Shown here piece by piece: positions 39,800 through 50,310 of a DNA stretch of 64,000 bases. The stretch is from Lepidostoma basale (lineage: Eukaryota; Arthropoda; Insecta; Trichoptera; Lepidostomatidae), in contig JAHDVF020001564.1 of NCBI GenBank assembly GCA_022606425.2, positions 1,860,001 through 1,924,000 of the forward strand. The letters are read 5' to 3'. Numbering within the stretch: position 1 is the first letter of the stretch; the number at the start of each line of letters is the position of its first letter. Position numbers and translations under genes: made by a program. The notes beneath the pieces were generated by a model. It saw nothing but the letters and a program-made list of their open reading frames with translations, ran no database searches and was not told the DNA's origin.

Positions 39800-40525
39800 T
39801 ACGTTATCATTGCAGAAGAGTGATTTCATTTAATTAAACGTAGCTCTTGCTGCCTCAATTCTGCATTTTTTCTTTACATCATTATTTATATATTTATTTA
39901 CTAACGATACAGAACCAATCTCGATCGTGAAACTTCAATTACAGTACGCCGATATAAAATAAGTAATATAACACAAACCCAACAGAAGCAAAACCCACCC
40001 GTTCAGAGCAACAGCTGAGAATCCATTACGGACCCTGTACTACTCATAAAATACCTTTCCAGGGTACACAAAGCAGATTTTTATTTATGTTTTCTGCAAA
40101 TTCATTCGGAAAATGCCAGGTCACCCTTCCCCCCTTCAGCGTGAACTCGCGATTATTCTCCAGAGATGAAATTCTAACGTTGCACTTCCCTTATAAATCC
40201 TTCCTGGCGGAACATTATGAAATCAATTAATGCGTAGCTAAGTGCAGGTTGCCCCGTTCTCCCCTTTAAGACTTTTCCCCGCCATTGTTGCAGAACAAGC
40301 GGAATGGGCACTCAAAATCAGTGCTCACTATAATATTAAGAGCGGAATCATTTTGCGAGGTACCACAGGGACACCCCCTTGGGTCCTCTTTGAGAATGAT
40401 TTAATTTTATTTGAATTTTTTTAATTTTACCATTTCTTATATTTAATTTGTTTTTTTAAACAAACACCTGATTTTTTCCGAGCAATGGAGCGCGCACCAG
40501 TCGAAAATAAGAATTTGTGATTTTA
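39800..40525. other. Unassigned DNA, possibly unique
   Basis: No repeat recognised; a 60-codon sense frame at 40242-40424 lacks a known domain. Confidence 0.4.
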
Positions 40526-40529
40526 AACA

Positions 40530-40720
40530 AAATGCTTTTTTTTTTTTTTCATATGATATGATTCATTGTTTTTTCCAAATAGGAGTTTATTTTCTCGACA
40601 TATTTCGAAGGTACACCTTATTCATAGGGAGAAAGATTTTCATGTGGTTTATATCGTTTTATGGAGGTGTAAAACCCTCGAAACACGTTTGGAAAAATAA
40701 TATAAAAAGAGAAAAAATAG
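40530..40720. repeat. P-like inverted element of another family
   Basis: Minus unit TTTTTCCAAATAGGAG, CGACATATTTCGAAGGTACA; plus unit ACCCTCGAAACACGTTTGGA. Each has hairpin, CGAAA and an A...GU helix, as in P1-P6, but the CUGANGA box is not recognisable. Confidence 0.4.
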
Positions 40721-40734
40721 GGTTTTGAATAATA

Positions 40735-40800
40735 ATTAAGTTAAACGATGTTTTTTAATAACGAAATCCACTTTTTGTATTTATTTCGACAGCGAAATTT
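40735..40800 (-). repeat. P3 outer arm
   Basis: AACGATGTTTTTTAATAACG and TTTATTTCGACAGCG match the P3 arms at 58205 and 63230; core missing. Confidence 0.55.
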
Positions 40801-40824
40801 AATTTTATCGAGGGTTTTCTATCT

Positions 40825-41165
40825 TCTTCTTCTCGGAGTGCCATGTCAGGTATCCCCAACTTCCGCTATCACTTAGGCTTTTTTGTTACGTTCCAACCAG
40901 AAGAACTCCCCCGCCCTCCGAATTCCGGTCCACTTGATGTTATCGAGCCAGGAAATCTGGGGTCTTCCCACACCGTGCCTACCCTCAATGTCCCCTGTCA
41001 ACTCTAGCTCGCCTCAGGACTTCGGTATTGGTAACTATGTCTACCCAGGGAACTCTGAGCATTCGGCGATGGAGCCACATTTCAAATACTTCCAGTCTGT
41101 CCACGTTTCACATCCGTACAATAAAACAGATCACACATAGCATTTGATCATTCTCTGGCGGAGTT
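40825..41165 (-). mobile_element. LINE-G, internally deleted
   Basis: 3' end (divergent, IANVG region changed) joined to the RARVDREL...MLRVPW region, skipping about 60 codons. Then TDRKYLKC-like residues and the flank shared with 39118. Confidence 0.75.
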
Positions 41166-41365
41166 TCAAGTTTACGTTATCATTGCAATATGTTTCTTCA
41201 TAACCAAGGCTTTTTATTCATTTAAAAAATATGTCGTTATTAAGTTCCATGGCTTAAGTTTATAAAAAATAGTTTTTATTATGTTTAATCCTCTGGCAAT
41301 ACATAAAAAGAGCACACCAATATATACGTTATTATTTAATCTATAAAATACAATAGATAAGAAGT

Positions 41366-42240
41366 TTCTTGAATATGGTTAAGAAATATTATGTATTTTA
41401 GACCCTGTAGAGCAGTGCGCAGATCCGCTAGTCATCCCGCCTAATTACGAATATACAACGTTAAGCTTTGCAGGTTTTTAAGTGCCAACCGACGGGAAGG
41501 GAGTGAAAATACGCGTTTCCTGGTAAAATACAGTACCATGCATCCCCAGGGTTGTAAAAGGTAGAATTTTCCTAAAGGGGTGCGTTTAAAAGCGATAAAG
41601 TGCTGAATACAACCTTCAAGTAATCACACATTTAAATTCCCGGATTTTCGTACTCCGAATGCGTTAATTTAGGGTAATATTGAAGAGGGTTATTTAAAAA
41701 GCGATAAATTTTATTGTTACATGAAATTTCGTAATCCATATCAATTTCGTGTGATTTGAATGCAATAGAAAAAATATACACATTGTAGTTTTACACATTC
41801 TTAAACTCTTTATAGGAATGTTTCTGGTGATTTTATAATATAGCGAATGGTAATGTATCATATAAAATAGCGTAGTTCAAACTTCACCCTAAAGATGTAA
41901 CCCGTGCTACTTGACACATGTTACTATAAACAGTTTTTTCACTTCACACCTCAGTTATAATCAGCCTTCATTTTCATTATTTACTAGACGATTTTTTTCC
42001 CAAGAGATGGTACAATAGAGTACCTAATAATAGTAATAATAATAATAATAATAAAATTATAATTATAAATATAATAATAAAATAATAATTATTATAATAA
42101 TTATAAAATAATTTTTATTATTATTATTATTATATGGTATACAGATATTTCTAAAGTAATTTTTTTTTACACTTTTCTGGTTTAATTTCTTCGTTATCGT
42201 AATACTGATATAAACGCCTCATATTTATCAAAAATTATAT
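41366..42240. other. Unassigned A+T-rich DNA with (TAA)n microsatellite
   Basis: 42020-42137 is an imperfect (TAA/TTA)n tract. Nothing else recognised. Confidence 0.5.
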
Positions 42241-42241
42241 A

Positions 42242-42467
42242 ACAAGAAATAGAGGAAGACTGAGAAAAACATGGAACGATAAAATGAATCAAATATTGAA
42301 TGTCGGCCACGTGAGAAATCGACGCACGTGCATGACACGATGTGTGAAAGTTGAGGAAGCAAGAGAAGTATGTCAGGAAAGAATAATGTGGCGGTCCATT
42401 ATTTCTGCCTACCCCTACGGAGAGACGGCGCGGCGTGCTGGTTAGTTAGTTAGTTAGTTAGTTAGTA
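42242..42467 (+). mobile_element. LINE-A1 3' end with six TTAG units
   Basis: RNRGRLRKTWNDKMNQILNV, GHVRNRRTCMTRCVKVEEA, the terminal YPYGET and GGTTAGTTAGTTAGTTAGTT. The longest clean tail in the window. Confidence 0.85.
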
Positions 42468-42544
42468 ACAAATATAAGTGCAGCAACCTTTACACATTGC
42501 CTATCTTTCCAGGAAGATAGCGTGATCGTTAGTAAGTTCGTTAT

Positions 42545-42830
42545 AAAAATTATAAACTGTTAAAATTTATGACACAGTTATGATACCACAATTTTTATCA
42601 TTCACCTTTTGAGTGTCGGGACAGCTGTTTCGCCAACCGATCATGGCATCATCAGGTGTTATAAACAACATGAGTTGATGATTCCAACATCGCTGGGTGA
42701 AACAGTTGTCGCGACACTCAAAAAGCGAATAATAAAAAAATGTGATATTATAAGAGTGTTATAAATTTTTACAGTTAATAATGTTGAAGTAACATAGTGT
42801 TTCGGTAAAAACAATGGACTATTTAAAGAT
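42545..42830. repeat. P1 inverted pair
   Basis: Minus core 42620-42655, plus core 42675-42710 (UUGAUGA, weakened stem II, GUGAAACAGUUGUC), then the plus outer arm GTTGAAGTAACATAGTG. Confidence 0.75.
42620..42655 (-). ncRNA. P1 hammerhead-like core
   Basis: CUGAUGA, extra U, GCCA-UGAUCGGU-UGGC (shortened stem II), GAA, ACAGCUGU, C17. Core complete; the first stem I pair is lost (C opposite C). Confidence 0.65.
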
Positions 42831-43270
42831 TAAAATTAAGCATTTTATGTTTGAATTTGGAATATTTAAAAAATGTTTTTAAGGGTAGGTATAATGATCG
42901 GCTGAGTCAGCGCTACCAGAAATTGCTTGCCAAATAGATAATTTATTAACCCGGGGAAATCTGACACTTGAATCAAATTCGATGTGCCATTTCAGCGCCG
43001 ATAGAGCTTTTAGGGCTGACAAAGTGGAAGTGCCGAGTCATCTTGAGCTTTCGTGTCACAACTTCCAAAGCCCCGGTGCCGGGGGTTAAATATGAGGCGA
43101 CAAAGACGGCCGATTGACAGGCACTCACTGTTTTACGATGTTCGATCTCAATAAACTAATAATCCGCAAGATTTATCCGTGCAGTTTGGATGCTGTGAGA
43201 AAAAAAACTGTACACAATATTATCCACAACACTTCCAACCAACCATCCGATCTCACAAAAATATTCAGCT
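42831..43270. other. Unassigned DNA, possibly unique
   Basis: No repeat or gene recognised; a patch at 42950-43110 is richer in G+C. Confidence 0.4.
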
Positions 43271-43274
43271 TTCC

Positions 43275-43560
43275 TTTTTTAAGGATTGTTTGTATCTCAA
43301 TAGAGACGAAGATGTAAATTGTTTTTTTTGGAAACAGAATATGGTGGTCGAGGCGTTGTACAGGACTTATGACCTGTCATTGGTTGGGTTAAGCGATCGC
43401 TTTATGTTGACAACATTCCCCATTCTGCGCTTCTTACGACTACCACGTCTGATAATTTTTTGGAAGTTGTATATATGTTACTATGTTGCACCACACTTCA
43501 CCTTTTTTAGTTTAATCTACACTAGCGCCATCTATTAACAATAGGTGTAAGTTTCTACCA
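43275..43560 (+). mobile_element. MITE-M copy
   Basis: TGTATCTCAATAGAGACGAAG, GGTGGTCGAGGCGTTGTAC, GTCATTGGTTGGGTTAAGCG, and ACACTAGCGCCATCTATTAA. Right terminal repeat absent. Confidence 0.75.
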
Positions 43561-43699
43561 TTGATTATTATTTATATTATAATATTATTGGTGGGGGATG
43601 GAGAATACAAGATTGCTTTAGTAAATTTATTTTAATTTTTTTTTTTTTAATATTATCAATTAAATTACAATTGTAACGATTATTATAAGCTATATTACT
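43561..43699. other. Short A+T-rich spacer
   Basis: Poly(T) and AT runs only. Confidence 0.5.
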
Positions 43700-44250
43700 T
43701 ATTGTAACTAACTAACAAACTAACCATCACGCCGTATCCTCGAAGGGGTAGGCAGAAATAATGGACTACTACAATTTTCTTTCCTGACATATTTCTCTCG
43801 CTTCCTCAACATTCAAACATCGTGTCATGCACGCGCGTCGATTTCTTTGACTCCTCACATGGCCGACATTCAATATTTGGTTTATTTTATTGTACCACGT
43901 TTTCCAAGTTCTTCCTCTATTTCTGGTTCCATTTACATCGTGAACATATAATTTTTTCACCATTCTTTCTTCATTCATTCTTTCCATATGTCCAAACCAT
44001 ATTAATGAACCTTTCATTATTTTGTTCATAACACCATCATTCGCACCGCATTCACTTCTTATATTTTCATTCGACACTCTATCATACACGGAGTATCCAC
44101 ACATTCGTCTAAGAGATCTCATTTCTACTGCATTAATTCTACTTTCATCCTTCTTTTGCCAGTTTCATGCTTTGCTTCATTCTTCATTCATTCTAGCTTT
44201 TTTGGATAGATTTTTGTTTGCGATGACAACTTTAAGTGCACTATTCCGTT
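43700..44250 (-). mobile_element. LINE-A1, 550 bp
   Basis: A 117-codon open minus frame: MRSLRRMCGYSVYDRVSNEN, IRSECGANDGVMNKIMKGSL, IWFGHMERMNEERMVKKLYV, GRTWKTWYNKINQILNV, NVEEAREICQERK then a stop. Antisense tail AACTAACTAACAAACTAACC at left. Confidence 0.85.
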
Positions 44251-44690
44251 AGTAAAAAAATATTTATTAAAATTAGCCAACAATAGCAAATTCTCTTTCT
44301 CGTGTAAATTATCGACCTAACGCGGTTTCCTCCCTTATTTTAGCCGCAAAAAAGAAGAAAATATCAACTAATCAATCAGTCCCACAGAGTTTTTTTCAGT
44401 TTCCCATTACACACGAATCGCGGTATATATTTTTAGCAGTAATCACTAAAACTTTTTCAATGGATTCAATTGACCAGAGATTCAAAGAGGAAAGTCGTGT
44501 CCAGAGTATACAAGCCCACTCTTTGAAGGACCGTCGCGCAGAGGCGGCCCGTAATAGTTTTCACGTAATCTCTTTGTCTCAAATTTCGACTAGATATAGA
44601 CTATAAAATTTGTTCGTTTTACTCAAAACTTGTTTGTTTACATGCGTAAGTACGTGACATAGAAGGGAAAAAGATTAAATTAAATGCCTG
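44251..44690. other. Unassigned DNA
   Basis: No gene or repeat recognised. Confidence 0.45.
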
Positions 44691-44744
44691 GCATCCGCTT
44701 GCGATTGATGTACAATATAAAATGTAAATCCCGGATGACGGGGA

Positions 44745-44832
44745 ATAGGCCTAGGAAGTGCATGAGCGAGCCTGACGAAAGGGCGCCGCTGCGCCTTATA
44801 ATAGCCTCGGGTATGTGGTGGGTACCCTTCTA
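44745..44832 (+). repeat. Repeat X, copy 2
   Basis: Homologue of 2719-2800 in opposite orientation: GGCCTAGG, GAGCGAGCCTGACGAA, GGGCGCCGCTGCG, GCCTCGGGTA. A hairpin follows CUGACGA and an outer helix encloses both, but no GAAA follows. Confidence 0.55.
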
Positions 44833-44854
44833 TGTACAAAAAAATAATTACACA

Positions 44855-45166
44855 AGGAACAAATACACATAAAGGTTCGAAAAATCCCGACAATTTTACA
44901 GTTAAAATATTATTGTAACACCTAATGATGTCAACATAAGTTGACGAAACAGGTGTCGCGAAAAATAAAAATTAAATTGTAATACATAAAAACAATGTTT
45001 TATAAACTGTTAAATTAAGAAAACTTTGTTTTATGTATCACAATTGTATTTTTATTTTTCACGACAGCTGTTTCGTCAACCTATGTTGACATCATCAGGT
45101 GTTACAATAATATATCAACTGCCAAATTTTCGTGATTTTTCGAACCTTTATGTGTATTTGTTCCTA
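44855..45166. repeat. P1b large palindrome
   Basis: A roughly 310-bp inverted repeat. Outer arms GGAACAAATACACATAAAGG (left) and its complement (right), each with GGTTCGAAAAATC. Inside are a plus core (44922-44957, CUAAUGA and ACAGGUGU) and a minus core (45063-45098) facing each other, separated by TTTTATAAACTGTTAAATT. Unlike the 4350 pair, the 3' sides face inward. Confidence 0.85.
45063..45098 (-). ncRNA. P1b hammerhead-like ribozyme core, best copy
   Basis: CUGAUGA (45092-45098), extra U, GUCAAC-AUAG-GUUGAC, GAA, ACAGCUGU, C17 (45063), then GUG pairing fully with CAC upstream of the box. All conserved core residues, a perfect 6-bp stem II and an unmismatched stem I start make this the strongest candidate. 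Confidence 0.75.
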
Positions 45167-45174
45167 TGTCAAAG

Positions 45175-45713
45175 TTTTATAATCTAAACTAACTAACTAA
45201 CAAACTAACCATCACGCCGTCTCCCCGAAGGGGTAGGCAGAGAGAATGGACCACACTTTTCTTTCCTGACATATTTCTTTCGCTTCATCAACATTCATAC
45301 ATCGTGTCTCGTCATCGTCGACTCTGACATAGCCGACATTCAATATTTGATTTATTTGATCGTGCCACGTTTTCCTCGGTCTTCCTCTATTTCTGGTTCC
45401 ATTTACATCATTAACATATAATTTTTTACCATTCTTTCTTCATTCATTCTTTCCATATGTCCAAACCATCTTAATGATCCTTTCATTATTTTGTTCATGA
45501 CACCATCATTCGCACCGCATTCACTTCTTATATTTTCATTCGACACTCTATCAAACACAGAGTATCCACACATTCGTCTAAGAGATCTCATTTCTACTGC
45601 ATTTATTCTACTTTTATCCTTCTTTTGCCTGTTCCATGCTTCGCTTCCATACATAAGGGTCGGTAGAAGAACACCATTGTGCACTGCCATTCTAGCTTTA
45701 TTTTATAATCTAA
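45175..45713 (-). mobile_element. LINE-A1 insertion with 13-bp target duplication
   Basis: TTTTATAATCTAA at 45175-45187 and 45701-45713 is identical. Inside, minus frame MAVHNGVLLPTLMYGSEAWN, RQKKDKSRINAVEMRSLRRM, CGYSVFDRVSNENIRSECGA, RWFGHMERMNEERMVKN, then a frameshift. Antisense (TTAG)n tail at left. A young 5'-truncated copy. Confidence 0.92.
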
Positions 45714-46264
45714 CAGTTTTTAAAACCTGTTTTGTTTTTGTAAAGAAACTGGGCTTTTTGAGAAATGACTTTTTGCGACGTTAAATCTGATATCATACAA
45801 TTTAAAAACGTGTCGCGAGCCGCCACCGTGTAAGAGCGGTGTGGCGGGATGGGGTAGACTGTGAACCGTCCAGAGAGAGAGAAAAAACTACCCCAAACGA
45901 CGGACATGCGACAAGGGATTAATTTTTTAATTGAGATTTATGGGGGAAGGTTTATTTCTGTCCGAGATTTTCCTTTTTGTGTTCTCACTTAGGAGTGTGA
46001 ATGGTTTAGTGCTCTGTTAGAATCTTATCTCTGCGTTTTATTCGTCGAATTTTCCGTCTGCCGGATTTATTAATTAAATTTCTCACCAATTTTTTTTGAT
46101 GATCCTTTTTTGACTGGGGTCTTCAAGGATTATTATGAGATAAGGCTTTATCGCCGATCGTCAGCTTTGTGGCTTTTCTTAAAATTTAATTTAATGTATT
46201 TTATAATTTTGATACTTTGAAAGGTATTCCACAAGATAAAAATCTTATTCTCAGAATAAGTGTC
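45714..46264. other. Unassigned DNA, possibly unique
   Basis: No gene or repeat recognised. Confidence 0.45.
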
Positions 46265-47085
46265 TTGACAAAGTGAATGGAGCTTTAAAAATAGTTATTG
46301 GAAACAAGAATTTATTAATGAAAGCGAAAATAGCCGTTCACAATGGAGTTTTGGTTCAGAGCTTCGTGGCCGAGTGGTGGGTGCATTGACTGCCGCCCCG
46401 AAGGTTCCGGGAATCGAACCCAGGGATTGTGTGATTGCCACACTGTCGCTGTCTGGTGTAGAATTCACGTGACAATGGAATGGCGATGGATTGGCTACCT
46501 ATCGCATGTCACGAGAGTCACTATGATAGCTATAATACCCTTTACATCGATTTGGTTCATGCTGTCATGATGTAAAGAGTGATTCAACAAAATATTAATG
46601 ATTATAAAGTATGGAAGCGAAGCATGGAACAGACAGAAGAAATATGAGAGCATAATAAATGCGGTAGAGATGAGGTCCCTAAGACTTATGTGGTGGAACG
46701 ATGTACGAAAGAATCTCAAATGCTAATATAAGAAAGGAATGTAGAGCGAAATAAGGTGTTATGAACAAAATTATGAAAGGATCGCTGCGTTGGTTCGGAC
46801 ATATGGAGCGCATGGGTGAAGAAAGAATGGTTAAAAAGTATATGATAACGATGTAAATGGAGTACGGAGTCGAGGTAGACCGAGAAAAAGATGGCATGAC
46901 CAAATTAATCATATTTTAAAGGTAGGTCATGTCAGAAGCCGGAGGAATCGACGTGCATGTGTGACTTGTTGTATGAATGTGGAGGAACCTAGAGAGGTTT
47001 GCCAGGATAGATTAGTGTGGCAGTCCATTCTCTCTGCCTACCCCTGCAGAGAAACGGCGTGATTGTTTGTTTGTTTATAACTGCA
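46265..47085 (+). mobile_element. LINE-A3 interrupted by SINE-1
   Basis: 46265-46352 (NGALKIVIGNKNLLMKAKIA, VHNGVLV) and 46607-47085 (YGSEAWNRQKKYESIINAVE, IMKGSLRWFGHMERMGEERM, SRGRPRKRWHDQINHILKVG, SILSAYPCRETA, tail GTTTGTTTGTTTAT) are one element. A few bases of LINE at the junction are lost; no clear target duplication. Confidence 0.85.
46354..46606 (+). mobile_element. SINE-1 copy inside LINE-A3
   Basis: GCTTCGTGGCCGAGTGGTGG (A box), a damaged B box GGGAATCGAACCCAGGG, which is read partly as its complement, the standard body, and the 3' end GTAAAGAGTGATTCAACAAA. Confidence 0.85.
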
Positions 47086-47139
47086 CTTAGTATTACAACA
47101 CTTTATTTCACTTATGTCATTTCTTTATACAATATAAAT

Positions 47140-47250
47140 CAAGTGATATTTTGAAAACTCAGCCGTGTAGGAGGGTGTGGATATTTTTGTTTCCGAAAGA
47201 TATCTCAGACAACACCAACATAAATTGTTCTTTCTCGTATATCGTCGTGA
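47140..47250 (+). mobile_element. LINE-B fragment
   Basis: GVGIFVSERYLRQHQHKLFF-like codons; no tail. Confidence 0.6.
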
Positions 47251-47264
47251 GGGAGAAGAACGAG

Positions 47265-47425
47265 ACATGTGATAGGTAACGAATCTATCGCCATTTTATT
47301 GTCACGTGAATTCTACACCAGACCAAAGACAGTATGACAATCACACTGCCCTCGCCGGGAATCGAACCCGGAACCTTTGGGGTGGCAGTCAATGCACTTA
47401 CCACTTGGCCACGAAGGTCGCCATC
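47265..47425 (-). mobile_element. SINE-1 copy, antisense
   Basis: Complete head: antisense B box GCCGGGAATCGAACCCGG, then GGGGTGGCAGTCAATGC and A box ACCACTTGGCCACGAAGG. Body to GACATGTGATAGGTAA; 3' part missing. Confidence 0.85.
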
Positions 47426-47470
47426 TCTGCCTGGCCTTCCGGAGAAGCGGTGTGGTGGTTTGTTTGTTTG
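47425..47470 (+). mobile_element. LINE-A3 terminus
   Basis: TCTGCCTGGCCTTCCGGAG, GTGTGGTGGTTTGTTTGTTTG. Confidence 0.65.
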
Positions 47471-47514
47471 CAAACATTGAAAATATTGAAAAAGATACTT
47501 ACCGAATACCGAAT

Positions 47515-47965
47515 TAATAGTATGTATTTACAACATTTTGAATGTATACAACTTGTAGACGAATACTGGATAATGTTGTAAAAACAAAAACTAGTCCAAG
47601 TTATAGCATATAAATTGGAGTGACATCTCCAGGCGTTATCTTGCAATACAATAATGGCGGTAGCCTTTCACATTGTGTTAATAAAAAGATCTTCTGCTTA
47701 ATGCTTAAAATCCAATCTTCATAGAAGGCGCTAGTGTGTAGATTAAAACTACCATGTGAAGTGTGGTGTTACAGATTAACATATATACAACTTCCAAAAA
47801 TTTGTCAGACACGGTGGTCATAAGAAAAGGTGGAATGGGGAATGTTGTATTACATAAAGCGTGCGCTTAACCCAACCAATGACAGGTCATAAGTCTTGTA
47901 AACACCTCGATCACCATATTTTGTTTCCAATTTGCATCTTCGTCTCTATTGAGATACAAATAATC
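47515..47965 (-). mobile_element. MITE-M copy
   Basis: CAACTTGTAGACGAATACTGG, CCTTTCACATTGTGTTAAT, TAGAAGGCGCTAGTGTGTAG, AACCCAACCAATGACAGG, CATCTTCGTCTCTATTGAG. Confidence 0.75.
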
Positions 47966-48064
47966 CATTAAATTCTTAAGCTTTTAATCTCTTTTGTTTT
48001 TCCGAATTATATAATACGAGTAGTATGTCATTGTCATTAATAATGCAGAAAAGTACTTCTTCGT

Positions 48065-48145
48065 ATTCTTCTTCGTCAGCTTTAATTGGTCCACTGCTGG
48101 ACAAAGGCCTCTTCCCTTCCTTTCCACTCGTCTCTATTTTCTGCA
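48065..48145 (-). mobile_element. RTE-like LINE 3' end
   Basis: CCACTGCTGGACAAAGGCCT is the antisense of the widespread RTE-type LINE 3' region also present at 56400. Confidence 0.5.
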
Positions 48146-48684
48146 GAAAAGTACTCTTAACTGAAAATACAGAAAAAAAAAATCTTTCCTATTTACTTGT
48201 ATTATGTTTACACGTGATTAAAAATTACAACTTATTTAAATTAAGCATACGTCAGATTTTTAAATAGCTATTCATCTGCATTTATGCTTAATCTTAAATT
48301 CTATAAAGCTTCCGCAGCGCTTTCACGCAAGAATTATGCAAAAATACAAAGCTTTCAGGGGTAGTTTCGGCTCCCGCAGTTGCTAAGTAAAAGCTTTTAA
48401 GGGAATTTCGGATCAAAATGATCTCAACTCTAATGCATTGTTAAAATTCAATTAAGTGAGCTTTTTTATATTAAATTTGTGAAAAAAAATTCGTGTGGGT
48501 TTCACAGCTATTGTTTGCACGAAGAGAGAAAGAGGCGAAGTTAAATATCGGCGGTGATTCCAGATTTTTTTTAAGTCATCGTTATGATTTTATGACTTAA
48601 TCCTCGTTAATCTGTTTTAAAAATATATCTTAAAGGACTCTAACTTAATTCATAACGATCATAAATTGCAGGTGTAATCAATAT
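48146..48684. other. Unassigned A+T-rich DNA
   Basis: No gene or repeat recognised. Confidence 0.45.
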
Positions 48685-48880
48685 TTTTAAAGGATTAATT
48701 GTATCTCAATAGAGACGAAGATGTTAATTGTTATTGGAAACAGAATATGGTGGTCGAGGCGTTTACAGGACTTATGGCCTGTCATTGGTTGGGTTAAGCG
48801 ATCGTTTTATGTTATACAACATTCCCCATTCCGCCCTTCTTACGACCACGTCTGATAAATTTTTGAAAGATGTATATAAT
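48685..48880 (+). mobile_element. MITE-M, left half
   Basis: TTGTATCTCAATAGAGACGA to ACGTCTGATAAATTTTTG; then a LINE-B 3' end (48880-48960, AAATAAACTGATTTTATTTG) abuts. Confidence 0.75.
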
Positions 48881-48960
48881 AATATACCAGTTCTCAAAAG
48901 ATGCCTTAAACCTTAATTTTGTAATGTCTATTGATGAAATAAACTGATTTTATTTGATTA
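48880..48960 (+). mobile_element. LINE-B 3' end
   Basis: CAGTTCTCAAAAGATGCCTT and tail AAACTGATTTTATTTGATT. Confidence 0.7.
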
Positions 48961-49129
48961 ATTCATCAGTGGGTGGAAGAAGGCAGAAACAGAAGAATAA
49001 GAATATTTAATATGAAGTATCTCAAGATTGGTGAATAAACAATAATTATCTAGTTCTGTTATTAATCTTGAATAAAAAACACCTCGAGATAATTATTAGA
49101 AAAGAAATGTCTTACATACACTTCGCTAA

Positions 49130-49825
49130 TTTTAAGTAACTAACTAATTTACTAACCATCACGCCGTTTCCTCGGAAGGGTAAGCAGAAAGGATGGATCG
49201 CCACCCTGTTCTATCCTGACATATCTCAGGCGCCTCTTTTACATTCGCGCACCATGACATGCACGATCATCGATTATTCCTACTTGGAACAGGGCCTTTC
49301 AGCAATTGAGTAATTTATCATGCCACGTCTTACTTGGCCTCCCTCGACTTCTTTTTCCATTCACAACGGCAACAACAACAGCAGACCATCACGCCGTTAA
49401 CCCGCAGGGGTAAGCAGAGAGAATGCTATCCTGACATATCTCTCTAGATTCCTCCACATTCATACAGCGAGTCATACACGTACGTCTATTCTTCCGGCTT
49501 CTAACATGACCAACCTTTATAATGTGTAAAGTCATGTCATGTTTTCCTCGGTCTACCTCGACTCCGTACTCCATTCACATCGTTAACGTATACTTTTTTA
49601 ACCATTGTTTTTTACCCATGCGCTCCATATGTCAGAACCAACGCAGCGATCCTTTCATAATTTTGTTCATATTACCTTATTTCGCTCTACATTCCTTTCT
49701 TATATCAGCATTTGAGATTATGACGTACATCGTTCTACAACACATACGTATCTTATCCATTAGTTCTTTAGGTCCAAACCACATTTAGGTTCCTTTCTTA
49801 ATTTTATTTATCACGTATTCATACA
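49130..49825 (-). mobile_element. LINE-A2 interrupted by LINE-A3
   Basis: 49130-49370 is A2 antisense 3' end (VNGKRSRGRPSKTWHDKLLN-like) and 49758-49825 continues it (FGPKELMD, antisense CCACATTTAGGTTCC). The segment 49372-49757 between them is A3: antisense tail AACAACAACAGCAG, terminus, CMTRCMNVEESREICQD, and codons to FGHMERMG. Confidence 0.75.
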
Positions 49826-49829
49826 ACAT

Positions 49830-50310
49830 TTTGAATGTATACAAATTCTTGTAGACAAATACTGGATTTCACCCATTGCGGATGAATTATTTTTATTTTA
49901 TAAGGATTAATTTTATCTCAATAGAGACGAAGATGTAAATTGTTTTCTGGGAACAGAAGGTGGTGGCCGAGGCGCTTACAGGACTTATGATCTGTCATTG
50001 GTTGGGTTGAGCGATCGCTTTATGTTTCACTGTGCTTTCCAATCTTAATAGATGACGCTAGTGTAGAGTGAACTTAAATATGTAAAGATAGGCGTGGAAT
50101 CCTACCATATATACAAGTTCCAAAAATTTGTCAGACGTGGTGGTCATAAGAAAAAATGCGGAATGGGGTATGTTGTTAAACATAAAGCGATCGCTCAACC
50201 CAACCAATGACAGGTCATAAGTCCTGTAAGCGCGTCGGCCACCACATTTGGTTCCCAGAAAACAATTTACACCTTCGTCTCTATTGAGATACGTATTCAT
50301 ACGCCTTACA
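49830..50310. mobile_element. MITE-M, head-to-head pair
   Basis: Plus half 49840-50025 (ACTGGATTTCACCCATTGCG, TCAATAGAGACGAAGATG, GGTTGGGTTGAGCGATCGC) meets a minus half 50030-50305 (GATGACGCTAGTGTAGAG, GCTCAACCCAACCAATGAC, CACCTTCGTCTCTATTGAG). Confidence 0.75.

Noticed and set aside
40530..40720. Seventh hammerhead family
   Set aside because: Hairpin and CGAAA are present but no CUGANGA box could be found; kept only as a P-like repeat.
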